Assembly: GCF_029633865.1 (NCBI RefSeq)
Contig: NC_079216.1
Span: 18,603,315-18,667,314 of the forward strand
DNA length: 64,000 nucleotides
From: Lampris incognitus
Lineage: Eukaryota > Chordata > Actinopteri > Lampriformes > Lampridae
Reading direction: 5' to 3'
In this document: positions 20,913 to 64,000 of the stretch, one piece after another
How the letters are laid out: every line of letters begins with the position of its first letter
Position numbering within the stretch: the stretch's first letter is position 1
Translations under genes and position numbers: made by a program
The notes under the pieces: generated by a model
Told to the model about the DNA's origin: nothing
What the model saw: only the letters and a program-made list of their open reading frames with translations
Databases searched by the model: none

Positions 20913-23900
20913 TTATTTTATTTTTTTTGGCATCAGCGAATGGTTTCAGTTCCGGGGCTAAGAGAGAATGGTACAAATAACATTGTTAACACTGTGCTAC
21001 ATTAGAGAAATACAAAACCGTAATAATGAGCCTTTAAAATATAAATTTTACAAGTTTGTGCACGAAGTGAGCAGACTGTTAATGACACTGGCAGAAGCGG
21101 TAATGATTCTGAATGTGTCGTAACAACCAGTGAGGGGACCGAACATTTCATTAATTTTCAACACAGTATATAACATTACAAAACATATGAACTTGTAACA
21201 CCAACACAACAACTTATGAGCCTTTAAAATATAAAACAGCCTTTTATCCCACACTTAGGATTTTCTGCTCGACATGGTCTGATATCAACAGGGACCAGCC
21301 GTGTACGTGTGAACGTCTGTCCCTGACTGACTGACTGAGACTGACTGACTTAGTGTCGCCACTACCTGTGTCCATCATTTCAAATCAATAGCCCCGATAC
21401 ATTTCATACACGTTTTTTTTCTTTCTGCAACTAAGCAACCAATGAAAATGTGGTCAACTGAGACCATTCTCGACTTACTTTTGGTTTACTATTTGGGGGC
21501 ATCCCTACAAGGTATACAAGATCTCAAATTCTCATTTTGAAAATGTTCTCCTCAAATTTACTCCATGTGAATTTAAGTTTGTATGTCTGTGAATGTGAGA
21601 GTGGTAGGGAGATGGAGAGGGAGAGTGTATAATCAGGATCGTGAACGGGGGAAGGGCTGCCCCTGACCAAGGATTTTCCCAGTCAACTAGTAGTCGTTAA
21701 TACACGCCATTTGTTGACTAATCATCGCACGTTTATAACATTAATTATTTAAATATAGATATATTTCTTGGGGCATCAGAAAATGGTGAGTTTAGTGGCT
21801 GAAAAAGAGGGTTGTAAGTAACACTGTTAATATTGTGCTACATTGCAGAGAAATAAAAACCATAACAATGAGCCTTTAAAATATAAATTTTAAAAGTGCA
21901 TGCATGAAGCGAGCCGACTGTAAATGACACCGATAAAAGCGGTGATGATTCCAAATGTGTCAGAACAACCAGCAAGCAGACTGAACATTTTGTTAATTTA
22001 TTTATTTAACATTACAAGTCACAATTGAGGTCTCCGAATGACGGGCTAACCTTTGCCGGCGGAGTTTGCATATCACCTTCTTGGGGTCGTCCTTTACCCT
22101 CTCGAAATGATCCCACACTTTGGATTTTCTGCCGGACAGTCTAATAACCGCAGGGACCAACTGTGTACATGCGACACTCAATCAGTCCCTGACTGATTGA
22201 GTGTCGCCACTTCCTGTGTCCGTTGTTTCAAATTAAAGGCCCTCATGTTTCATACAATTTTTTTTCTCCCCGTGACCAATGAAAACTTGGTCGACTAATA
22301 CTCTTCTCATCAACTAACATTTGGTTAACTATTTGGGGGCAGCCCTAGCAGGGTTTGCGTGTTCCTGCAGGAGTCTGAGCGCACCTCTATGTATATCTGC
22401 AGGTTTAGTTTGAGTGTTTTGTGTTTGTCCCTGCTGGAGCATGAGGGCTCCATGTTAACATGGGTAGTATTGTACGTGTTTTATATGTTGCAATGTGTAT
22501 TACATGTGCATGGGTGTATACTTTAAAGAATTTGTGTAGTATATATATGCATGTGTACCTGAGGGTGCTTCTGTGTGTGCGTGTGCACAGGTGTGAATGC
22601 ATTCCCGTGAGTGTTGTTTGTATGTTTGCGTTCAGGAGTGTGTGTTGCATATGTGTTTCTTTGCTTTTACCTGCAGGAGTGTGTGGAGTGTGTGTGGCCT
22701 GGTGGTTGGGCTCCAACACAGCCTCCTCCACTACACTGATGCTGTGGCTGTGCATCACCTCCTGGAGCATGTTGAAGATCTCCTCTGCTCGGGCACACTT
22801 GAATGCAAAGATCCCTGCTCAAAAACAAACATAGTAATATACAACATCAGTGTTGTGTATTCAACATAGTCTACTGTTCATTTTTATCCTTTCTCACTCA
22901 GTGTTCATTTTGCCAAAGAAATTTGTTGTTAAAAAATTCAACAGCTTTAAATGAATTGAGTTTTTTACACTCGATATTGTGTTTGGGAGGAAAATAAACA
23001 TGATTTTTCTCTTCATGCTTAAATGTGTGCTTAAAATGCACACATTAAACTTAATGATTAAATTTAATCATTTGATTAGCGAAGAACTAGCCATCACATC
23101 CATTAAATAAATTAATAAAAACACTGTGTGAGAGGTTCACAGCCGGTCCACTAGCATACACAAATATACATGTGTAAAAGGAGGCATGAAGGGAAAAAAA
23201 ATTGCCCTGGTGTGCCAGATCAACTTTCAACTTCACACATAAAACATGAGCTTTTAATTAACAACCACTAGACTGAAATAATTTTTCTTTCTGAAAAACA
23301 AAGATGTGATACAACCATAGAGCAGAGAGGATCATGGACATCAAATTTGTCAAATCTTGATTTTCATATAAATGCTTTTGCATCTAGAGAGGAAATATCA
23401 TTGTATTGTATAATCTACTTCTTTCCTTGCTCACAGGCCACGCCCCTTTCTTGTGCTCAGAGGCTCAACACTAGGAGCGTAAAAGGAGAACCATCAGTTA
23501 AAGCAGAGAAGTTAAATGAGAACGAGGGCGTCAATGTGTCTGAATGTCTGAAATGGATGAAGCTTCTGGAGTTTTTTCTGCTTAATGTCAACTCCAAACT
23601 AGCTTGCTATATAATTTGCACCAAATCAACAACAATTAATGAGAAATTTAGTAAACATAACAACTAAATTAAATTGACACCCATTTCCCTTTTGTTAGTC
23701 CGGTAATAGAGGCTAATACAAGGAGGGAGGAGTAAGAGGAGACAAGGAGATTAAACAGTGCTATGAACCATGGCTACACATGTAAACCAAGGGTATGGCA
23801 ACACATCAAGGGCAAACCACACAAACTGCTGTCGCTGAGGCTGATAGTTATCACACTGCAAGGAAACACTACACACGGGGAGAACGCACAACACCAAAAC

Positions 23901-25099
23901 ATTATTATTCCCTGTTCAGCACCACCACAGACACTGGCATTTACAACTATCAATACTGTGCAGATCAACACAGTATTGGGTGGGTATGGTATGAATGAGA
24001 TGGGGTAACAGGGTGTGCCTGAGACTTACCGCACCCAAGAACCCAGAGAACCCCTCCCACACCCCCAGCTCTCTCTCTCTCCACCTCATCCTTATGAAAG
24101 CATGGGATCCAAAAATAATGGTACAAGAGACGTGTCATGGCAATAGCAGAGACATGTGATTTGTGATAGACCGATTGGTAACACACTTTTGACAATAATG
24201 CAAAGATGGTTCTCATAGCAGACAGAAATAGAAGAAAAGACAGCTGATTTGAGTGTATGTGCAAAAATAATCTCAATATCTGACCTTAAACACTTCTCAT
24301 CTGCATGAAAGTCTATACTAAACATGTCTTTTTTTTCTAAAATATGTCTACCTCTGTGCAAGTTTTACCAGTGTTTATTAAAAAAAAAAGGTTGGATACT
24401 TTGATAGACCAGTTGATTGTTTTTTTTCACATTTCCAATTGTTTTATCTCAGTGTTTGGTTGAGGGAGTTGTTCCCAAACAAACAAACAAACATATACAT
24501 ATATATGATTTTTTTTAATATTATGTATAAAACAAAACATACACCCCTAATCCCTGTATCAATGTTAATTGCTTTATGAGCATATTGGTGTTGTGACAAG
24601 TGATTTTCTGACTGGGATGAATTAATGTTCTACTTCATTAATAAATTGATCTGTTTGTCTAGCTATAAAGGAGTGAAGCTGAAATACTATCAGATGCCTT
24701 ATTTGACACGTACCCTGGCCTGTCTGGCATCGGCGGCCGCTCTCAAAGGAGAAGAGGTTGGAGTCGTAGCCATAGCGCCGCAGGCACAAGTAGGGCCACC
24801 TAACATCGTCACGGCGATGGGTGTGGAGCACCAGCTCGGACTCAGTCAGCTCCATCACGCCAGAGCCCAGCTCGTTCCCATCGTCGTCCACGTTGATCAC
24901 CTGTGAAAGAGCATACAGAGAGACACACACATTATATATGAAATACACTTGGGAACATCAACTGGGCATGACAATTTGGTGACAGTAAGCAAGAAAAATA
25001 TGCTGAATTCTTATAGATTCAAGTGTCTGAGACACTTTTAGAAACTGGTTTAAGAATAATGTGTCTTGTCAGCTGGTCCTTGTACTGCACTAGCACACC

Positions 25100-25178
<79 letters not shown>

Positions 25179-25891
25179 GTTTCACATACATTCTTTTTAG
25201 TTTTAAACTTGATATAGCATGAGTGCTATATGATGATTTGTCTCGATGTATACCTTACACTTACCGTAACAGTCCATCAACATCTCCAACAGGATCATTT
25301 AAGATTCAAATTATACAAAAATTGGAGTTTGTTACTGAACCAACAAGATAAAACTCATTAACCCAGTAAAGAAACTATATGCCCGGGCTGGGGAATTAGC
25401 ATCAACAGCCAAGCAAATGCTAGTCTATTCCCATCATTTGGAGGGTCAACTCATTTAAAAAAAAAATCTATTCTGCCGATTTTAGTGAGAAAGGATGAGT
25501 AATTGTGATTTAGAGTCACTAGCCAATGTAGCCAGTGGACAAACAGGGTGGTAAGTTTTCTGCCCTGCATTGACCCATCACAGTCTGAGTCATTAATTAG
25601 GGGCCAAGAATTTAAGTGGGCAAAAGAAAAAAAAGACCTGGGGAAAAAAATCTTATTGGGTTGTAGGTCTCTGGAAACCACATTTGGAACTCAAGTGAGT
25701 ATAACAAGCACAGTTTGTGTGACTGAAAGCTGCCGACCACAATCATTAGTGAATAATCCAGGGTGTGGGTTGACAGACTTCTCACTAGAACATCGGTTTT
25801 CAAACAGGCTGAGGCAGGAACTCACCTTGAATTTGCTTTGATGATTATCTGGAATTGATTCTTTCTCTGGACAGCTTAAACAGCTACCCAT
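17638..25891 (-). CDS. frs2: frs2, FGF receptor substrate 2 (complete coding sequence, 5 exons)
   Basis: This membrane-anchored docking protein links FGF and neurotrophin receptors to GRB2 and SHP2. Exons 25891-25826, 24900-24714, 22814-22671, 19706-19543 and 18789-17638 total 1713 nt: 570 residues plus TGA. The start MGSCLSC gives Gly2 for N-myristoylation. An IRS-type PTB domain (about residues 15-115) contains YLCLRRYGYDSNLFSFESGR. The tail holds tyrosines in YVNT (191, 436), YENL (370), YIEL (485) and YALI (529), matching family GRB2 and SHP2 docking sites, and MAP-kinase-type S/T-P sites. Human FRS2 has 508 residues; the extra length is low-complexity Pro, Ser/Thr and His tracts. FRS3 is the alternative, but exon 1, the C-terminal block and the ptprb neighbour favour FRS2. 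Confidence 0.95.
18790..19542. other. frs2 intron 4, nothing recognised
   Basis: AT-rich intron with no repeat family seen. A (CA)6 tract on the transcript strand lies 11 nt past the exon-4 donor (plus-strand 19521-19532). Confidence 0.55.
19543..19706 (-). CDS. frs2: frs2 exon 4
   Basis: On the minus strand the acceptor is TGTGTATAG and the donor GCG|GTAAGA. It encodes LGYSVPTVPNG through DAPSHPSTRHPSVASTRLPS and VGEESTHPLLVAEDA, a Ser/Pro-rich linker conserved in FRS2. Length is 164 nt, so skipping would shift the frame. Confidence 0.93.
20787..21506 (+). mobile_element. hAT-like non-autonomous DNA element, copy 1
   Basis: Starts AGGGTTGACCC and ends GGGGGCATCCCT, degraded versions of the AGGGCTGCCCC / GGGGCAGCCCT inverted ends of copy 2. 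The shared core includes AATGAGCCTTTAAAATATAA. It contains an expanded (AT)n tract (20869-20909). No transposase. Confidence 0.65.
21653..22346 (+). mobile_element. hAT-like non-autonomous DNA element, copy 2
   Basis: Perfect 11-bp inverted ends AGGGCTGCCCC and GGGGCAGCCCT, followed inside by GTCAACTAGTAGTC-type sequence. The core matches copy 1 in the same orientation. No coding capacity. The superfamily call rests on end sequence; an 8-bp duplication was not convincing. Confidence 0.68.
22671..22814 (-). CDS. frs2: frs2 exon 3
   Basis: Acceptor TTTGAGCAG; donor GCAG|GTAAAA. It encodes IFAFKCARAEEIFNMLQEVM, the last strand and C-terminal helix of the PTB domain, then HSHSISVVEEAVLEPNHQ. Confidence 0.94.
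22815..24713. other. frs2 intron 2, nothing recognised
   Basis: AT-rich intron without recognised repeats or RNA genes; short open frames here lack family motifs. Confidence 0.55.
24714..24900 (-). CDS. frs2: frs2 exon 2 (PTB domain core)
   Basis: Acceptor CTTTCACAG; donor CCAGG|GTACGT. It encodes VINVDDDGNELGSGVMELTE, RRDDVRWPYLCLRRYGYDSN and SGRRCQTGQ, the main beta strands of the phosphotyrosine-binding domain. Confidence 0.95.
25099..25178. repeat. Compound (GT)n-(AC)n-(AT)n microsatellite
   Basis: GT repeats are followed by TATATA, then AC repeats and AT repeats. The GT and AC halves are complementary, so either strand can form a hairpin. Located in frs2 intron 1. Confidence 0.95.
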
Positions 25892-25910
25892 GGCTTCTTC
25901 AGAGGACCAT
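25826..25910 (-). CDS. frs2: frs2 exon 1 (coding), with start codon
   Basis: The start ATG is at 25891-25889 in a good context (GAAGCCATGG). It encodes MGSCLSCPEKESIPDNHQSK then FK; donor AAG|GTGAGT. Gly2 and the two nearby Cys fit a myristoylated, possibly palmitoylated anchor. A probable acceptor (GATGTCAG) lies just 5', placing about 19 nt of 5' UTR in this exon (25892-25910). Confidence 0.92.
25899..25910 (-). promoter_or_regulatory. frs2: Candidate minimal upstream ORF of frs2
   Basis: If the acceptor at 25911-25912 is used, the exon begins with ATG GTC CTC TGA, a three-codon reading frame whose stop is 7 nt before the true start. It has no purine at -3 and would initiate weakly. Confidence 0.3.
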
Positions 25911-26843
25911 CTGACATCTACCACACACAAACCAGCATTTCAGTTAGGCTAATTATTTAAAAAAGAAAACATTTACCCACATAATTTGTGTTCTTATTAT
26001 GAGTTTACCCACCTAGATCCTACCGCCAGTACCCCTGGTTCCATCCTCGGAGGCTGAGGGACACTCATGCTCTTTCGACTTTGCCCACATGAACAGCAAT
26101 ACTATTCAGAGAAATGTTCAGAATAAGTGACTTGGGAAGTTGACACCCGGTGCACTAAGGCTAAAATAGGTGTTCTTCTCCAATACAGCAATCAGTGTTA
26201 CTTCTTAATCCACTGAGCAAATTTGCACAGCGGAATCGGTCAGTTGAAGCATGCAAAAAAGAGAAAAATCACATCGGTGAAAATGGTTTACTTTACCAAC
26301 AAAGGTCGCTTTATTAAATCACCCAAAGTTTGAGTAACATGACGGAGCATGCTATACATTTGACAACGTTGAGAATCACCAAAACATGCAATTGATCTAC
26401 AAACGGATGGCTTACTGATTACTGAGCCCTTGGTTTCCAGTTAGCCATCCACGGTTGTTTACCAGCAAAGCAGCAAATGGACAATTAAATAAACAAGTTA
26501 GACACGAGTAACTGTGTTAAGTAACTAACTCGGTTCACTTGCTAACTAAGTTAGGGAAGTTTGTCAAACTAACTGTAATCGCAGTTACTGTTAAGAGTAA
26601 CTTTGGGTTAACTGGCCAGATAGCAAATTCCACTCTCTTGAGTGTGGTTTGATAGTGTCATGGCAGCTAGTTAGCATATAGCTCAGTGACTGCTGGCTGA
26701 ATAAGCTAACGCTAGACTTGGGCTAACTAATTAGCTCTGGAGCTAAGGTTGGCGTTCCTGAGGGTACACCAGCGCGTTTGACTGACTTGCTGGGTTATTT
26801 AGTTAGACGAAACGATTCCCTATGTGAATTTAAACATACTTAC

Positions 26844-27300
26844 GTGACAGCACAGATGTGTTTAACGAAACCATCAAAACTTTTCGGACATTCAAACAGT
26901 TGGCGAGCAGCTCCGGGTTTTAACAAAACGACGCTAGCTAGTAAACCAACAAGCTAGCTAGCGTTAGCCTGCTGCTACACTAGCGAGTCCACCATCTTTC
27001 CTCTGCGCTGCCAGAGCGCCAAAAAAAAACAATCACAACTTATTTCAAAGGTGGCTAACGTTCATGTTTGCGAAAGCTGAACAATGGAAAACGGTTCGAA
27101 TCCATCAATAATCCTTCACGTCTCAACAAAGGGTTTGAAACTCCAACAAAAAGCACTTTTACTCCGTGAAAACCAAGTTTGCAGGAGTCGCACCGTCTTT
27201 TATCTCACTAGCTGGCTCGGCTAAATCACTGCAACTTGGCTAAACTTCCGAGACTTCGAGGCAGGAATCTCCAATGTGGTGAATATTTGACTCAGTGCGC
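26844..27300 (-). promoter_or_regulatory. frs2: Probable frs2 promoter and 5' UTR exon
   Basis: A strong minus-strand donor, GTCAC|GTAAGTATG, ends a likely non-coding exon at 26844. Upstream, 27296-27306 is TGCGCAGGCGC, a match to the NRF1 consensus, next to an AP-1-like TGACTCA (27288-27294). CpGs are locally enriched. Many GCTAAC/GTTAGC words occur at 26640-27060. The transcription start was not located. Confidence 0.45.
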
Positions 27301-27415
27301 AGGCGCGGGAGTGTGGTTTGGGACACCCAGGGCCTCTCCCAAGAGGGACATAATGAATGACTAATAGAAAGTAATGGTATGCCAGTCATGCAATCTTAAA
27401 TACATAATTACTTGT

Positions 27416-27421
27416 TTTATT
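27416..27421 (-). terminator. ptprb: Candidate ptprb polyadenylation signal
   Basis: A minus-strand AATAAA about 1.19 kb past the ptprb stop. It was the only canonical hexamer noticed between the ptprb stop and the frs2 promoter. Use of other variants is possible. Confidence 0.4.
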
Positions 27422-28606
27422 GAAACACCCACAGAAAATGCGTCATGATATGTCATATACATAGGGTAATTTATGTGGACAAAGAAAGGAGCAAACGGTT
27501 ACAATTTCTCAGTGACTGATTGTGCAATTGTCCTTATTTAGCATTCTTTGAAAGTGAGTGTAACAGTCATGTTTGAGCAGGTATGTACTCCGATGGATAA
27601 ATGATCATAGATTTGTTTTTCAAGCTGCTTTCACGAGGTTTAATTGCTTCCACGTGATATTATTGTTTCAATGAAACTATCTCTTACAGATTAATTAACA
27701 ATTGGGAAAAAATGAATATACGCAATACACACTAAACACTGTATAGTATCTCCTATGGGTTTATGTAAAAAAAACACTTATTCTCCTTCGAATAAAGTTA
27801 TCGGCTATGGCTTTAGAACAATGAAAACCAAATGTCTAATTCATCAGCAAATAAACTTGAATCAACACAGATTGTCATTAACAAGCATTACACCAAGGAA
27901 GAAACGATAAATATTTTATCTACAAAAGTTAATATATTATGGATGACTTTCAGAAAGGCTTCAACAAAACCCCATTATTGCTAACTGCATAATGATTTGT
28001 TTGTTCAGGAGACAATCAGTTCAGCCTTTGCCTCAATGCTCAGACTGAGGTGTTGAGTTTGACGGCATAGCTTTTCGTCCCTGATAGAAACCCAAGATAA
28101 AGACAGCACACTTACTACTGCCAGGAGAAATATGCTGACTTCATTGGAAGCCATGATAAGTAACAACCTGGAACGGCCAGTGAGGCAGATTATGTTTACG
28201 GTGTAGTATAAGGAAACTTGGGTAACCTATTCATCAGTATTATATTCGGAGAAGCAGATGATAAATAGGTTTCGGCCTGTCGTGGCATTTCATCTGGGCT
28301 TTGCCTCTGTCATAATGTGCAAATATTACAGCTTATTAAATACAACGATCCTGTGTAATTTAAAAAGCAGCGACTATAGAAATATAGAGCAACATATATA
28401 CAAATAAAAACAGATAAAGATGTAAGTATATACAGTTCGTTTAAAATAATATTCTATTATAATTAAATAGCCGTAAAGGTTTCCTCTACTTATAATTTCT
28501 CGTGGTCAAAATATCAAAAATAGTTAAAAAGATTTTTAAAAATCCCTTTCTTTACTATAGTGCTAAATATATAAAAATGTTTCTCATTCAGCAGTCAATA
28601 CAATCT
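27422..28606 (-). other. ptprb: Probable ptprb 3' UTR
   Basis: AT-rich, no coding exon or repeat family seen. It follows the stop codon of the terminal exon directly. Confidence 0.5.
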
Positions 28607-61302
<32,696 letters not shown>

Positions 61303-61590
61303 CTGTGGGGGAAAACAGGAGGACCATAGTATGTCCTTTATGGAGTTTCTGTAGCATCTCTGTTGGATTTTAGTCTGCCGCAGAACCAGCTATCTTAATT
61401 TCCTATGTGGCCAGTTCTCAAAATTCTTCATTAAGTAACCCCATATTGGTCCTACTCTGTACATGTTGACAGTGTGTGGTGGTGTGCATTGTAATTTAGT
61501 TGAAACACATTAAACTTGTTGGTTTGTTTGATTATATTAGATTATAACATATAAGCATGAGTGGAGGACCTTGGAGAATTTATTGATGGC
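61303..61590. other. ptprb intron start, nothing recognised
   Basis: AT-rich sequence between the most 5' exon seen and the LINE remnant. Confidence 0.4.
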
Positions 61591-62270
61591 TACTATAACC
61601 AGAACATGATGGAGAACAACTGCAACAAATCGGCTAAGAGGAAGAAGGCAGACTCGTCCACCGACACAGACGACCTAATGACCACTGATGTAGAGGTAAG
61701 TGTCCTCGCTTCCATCAATAAATAGCTGGACAGGCTTGGTACATTAAACAAATGAGTTGAGAGCCAGCCTGGGCTTCATGCACCACATAGTCACCAAACT
61801 ATAAAACGACAATGCGAAACTTAAAACTACCATGGAGACTCAGCAGCACCCAGATGGACATCATTAAAATAGAAAATAAATTGATGAAAGAGACTCTCCT
61901 GGATGTGCAAATGAGACGTATGCATGACAACCTTTTTTTTTTTTGGTCTGGGATCCCTGAGAGCACCACTGAGAGCCCAGAAAAGACGGTGAAAAACTTC
62001 CTCCACTCAGCACTGAAATGTCCAACGGACACTGTGAACCAGATCACCTTCCACCAGGTCCACCAACTGAGAGACTGCGTGGGAACCAGGCCCCCTTCCA
62101 TTATTGTCCAATTTGAACAAAAGGATCTGGTCAAGAGCAGAGGACGGGAGCTGAAGGGAACCAAGTTTTGACTAAAAGACCAATTCCCCCGGGAGATCAA
62201 TGAGAGACGGAAGGTCCTGTACCCCATCCAGATAGAGCACAGGCAGGAGGGGTATCGCTGGTAGACGACA
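61590..62270 (+). mobile_element. L1/Tx1-like LINE ORF1 remnant
   Basis: The plus-strand frame encodes MRRMHDNLFFFWSGIPE (a disrupted DNLxFxGIPE), KTVKNFLHSALKCPTDTVNQ, FHQVHQLRDCVGTRPPSIIV, then past a stop FPREINERRKVLYPIQIEHR. This is the RRM to C-terminal region of L1-like ORF1. A T expansion (61932-61943) and stops show decay. Confidence 0.75.
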
Positions 62271-62655
62271 AACTATAGTATATCTAGATGGTCAACTGTT
62301 TCTTGATACCTCCACCACTTCCTGGTTATTTTGAGTGCTAGGATAACTGACACAGAAAAATAACTCACAAATAACTGTCAGGATTGTAAATATGGCTCAC
62401 CCTCTCAACTTCCCTCTTCTTTAATCCCTTTTTCCAAACCTCTCTACTCTCACTCTATTCACAGTTCTACTGTATGTCTGACTTTCAAATGTTCTATGTT
62501 CACTTTTGTCTTTTTGTCTGTTTGTCTGTCATAATGTTCTGTGTTTATCCTTATCCACTTGCCTGTTCTATGTGTAGCTGTATGCCCACGGCTTTATCAT
62601 TTCACGACAAAAGCAGAAATAAAGGTAAAGGAGAACACCTTTCTTTGCTATATAG

Positions 62656-62871
62656 CAGAGGTGCCCAACTCCAGGCCTCGAAGGCCGCAGTGTCTGCAGG
62701 TATTTGTTGCAACCATGCACTACACCACCTGATTTAACTAATTAGCTCACCTCTTGGACCAAGGAGGGAAAGTAATTAGTTAAATCAGGTGGTATAGTGC
62801 ATGGTTGCAACGAATACCTGCAGACACTGCGGCCCTGGAGGCCTGGGGTTGGGCGCCCCTGCTATACAGGA
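62656..62871. mobile_element. hAT MITE, fold-back, 216 bp
   Basis: Starts CAGAGGTGCCCAACTCCAGG and ends with its inverted counterpart (GTTGGGCGCCCCTG). Arms of about 95 bp pair around a short centre. The flanking octamers CTATATAG (62648-62655) and CTATACAG (62872-62879) match at 7 of 8 bases, the duplication size of hAT elements. Confidence 0.85.
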
Positions 62872-62949
62872 ACTACTAGATCTGTCCTACACAAACTAAT
62901 GAACTGGGTCTATAGTTGCTATCTCTTTCATTCTTATTTTTCTCTGTCC

Positions 62950-63760
62950 CTAGACCACTCGTAAGCTCATTTTTTCCGGCACCCTTTAACAAATCACAAT
63001 GGCATCGATTAAGTTTGATAGTTGGAACGTGAGGGGCATATATAGGCTCACCAGCTAAACATAGCAAAATCCCAAGTCGCCTCTCCAGGACGCATCCCAG
63101 CTTCTGTTTACGACAAGAAAGTCGCCTCGCTGCATCTGAGCACCTCAAACTTAAAGCTAAATGGGTTGATGACTTCTTCTCTACATCATACAACTCTAAA
63201 AAAGAGGTGTCTCTATATTGAGTAATAAAAGCATCCCATATCAGAATAATACCACCATCTCTGACAGCAGGGCGCTACATCATTATTAATGGAAGTATAG
63301 GAAACACAAAATTAACTATTATGACCCAATGAGGATAACGCAAATATTTTTCACTCCATATTTTCAAAACTCACGGAATACTCAGACTCAAATATAGTAG
63401 GAGAGGACTTTCACACAGTACTTGACTTGACCCAAATTTCGACCACTCACAAACTAGAGATAATCGCAAGTCCTGAGGCTCTTCTGACATTATAGAACAA
63501 TACATGAGTAAGCTTGCTCTTGGTGATTGTTGGCGATCAAAAAAATTCACATAACAGAGATTACTCATCATTATTCACCACCCCACCAAAGCTTCTCCAG
63601 AACTGACTCTTTATTATTATTTTTTTACAGTAACTGACTTTTTTTTAACAGTAACTCTGTTATAGCCACCCCATTGTGAGCTCTGATCACAGGCCGATTT
63701 CAGCCTAATTAATGAAACTAACCCGAAACCTCCTGGTAGGTGGCAGTTTAACAACTCACT
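62950..63760 (+). mobile_element. Decayed L1-like ORF2 start (endonuclease region)
   Basis: ATGGCATCGATTAAGTTTGA begins MASIKFDSWNVRGI, the opening strand of the APE-type endonuclease of L1-like ORF2. Downstream only short frame pieces remain. It probably belongs with the ORF1 remnant at 61590-62270, with the MITE inserted between. Confidence 0.5.
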
Positions 63761-63825
63761 TCTTAAAAACAAAATTGTTCATTTTGTACAGAAATTATAT
63801 ATGTAGGTTATCAAACATATTGGAA

Positions 63826-64000
63826 TTTGGTTTGTTTGCGGATGATGTTAACGCTTTTTCTTCTGGGGAGAATTTGCAGCAGCTTTTGGGGGTGGTTACG
63901 ACTGAAATGAGTAAATTAAAATGGTGGTTTGACATAAACAAATTATCATTAAATTTGAACAAAATCAAGCTAATACTGTTTGGAAATTGTAAAATAAACA
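63826..64000 (+). mobile_element. LINE reverse-transcriptase fragment running off the window
   Basis: The plus-strand frame encodes GLFADDVNAFSSGENLQQLL and WWFDINKLSLNLNKIKLILF, the FADD catalytic motif and the following NKLSLN block of CR1/Jockey-like reverse transcriptases. It continues past 64000. Confidence 0.72.

Noticed and set aside
25099..25178. A microRNA hairpin
   Set aside because: The GT/AC complementarity comes from microsatellite repeats only; there is no unique arm sequence.
17638..25891. Assigning the adaptor to frs3
   Set aside because: The N terminus (CPEKESIPDNHQSKFK-type), the DDGTSRKTRHNST end and linkage to ptprb favour frs2. The call still rests on memory of the families.

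Overview
The window is vertebrate nuclear DNA, almost certainly from a ray-finned fish. The genes are split by GT-AG introns, the introns are full of teleost-type repeats (L2 and CR1-like LINEs, Penelope, Tc1, hAT MITEs, several tRNA-derived SINEs, long CA/GT tracts), and the coding sequence closely matches vertebrate NUP160, FRS2 and PTPRB. I could not fix the species.

Three protein-coding genes were resolved to splice-site level, and in each the exon lengths sum to an open frame. (1) nup160, plus strand, about 956-14792: the last 12 exons (434 codons plus stop) of the nuclear-pore Y-complex scaffold protein; its 5' part lies outside the window. (2) frs2, minus strand, 25891-17638: five coding exons giving a complete 570-residue FGF-receptor substrate 2 (myristoylation site, PTB domain, docking tyrosines). 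(3) ptprb, minus strand, 61302-28607: 22 coding exons (1263 codons including stop) covering at least eight fibronectin type III repeats, the membrane-proximal ectodomain, the membrane helix, the complete tyrosine phosphatase domain and the stop. Its 5' exons lie beyond 64000. nup160 and frs2 converge tail to tail. ptprb and frs2 run head to tail with only about 1.3 kb between the ptprb stop and the probable frs2 promoter.

Between exons: 1-240 is a LINE tail. nup160 introns hold an L2 inserted with a target duplication into a Penelope-related inverted-repeat element, a further SINE in the same element, and a second Penelope copy with a GIY-YIG coding remnant interrupted by a SINE and a permuted LINE. 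frs2 introns hold two neighbouring copies of one hAT-like element. ptprb introns hold at least eight near-full copies and two fragments of one SINE family, all in the gene's orientation. They also hold a young 5.3-kb endogenous retrovirus (41274-46584) with a 74-bp repeat array in its leader, a 1.6-kb Tc1 transposon broken by three TGA codons, and LINE fragments. The last 2.5 kb holds an hAT MITE and decayed LINE sequence.

The host genes act in different processes: nuclear pore assembly (nup160), adaptor signalling below FGF/neurotrophin receptors (frs2) and endothelial receptor phosphatase signalling (ptprb). Nothing suggests a shared pathway. The most unusual observations are the complementary UG/CA tracts flanking frs2 exon 4, the Ala at the first position of the ptprb active-site signature, the 148-bp higher-order repeat in the retroviral leader, the inverted-repeat architecture of the Penelope copies, and the strict orientation of the main SINE family. 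I found no clearly new multi-gene biological system.
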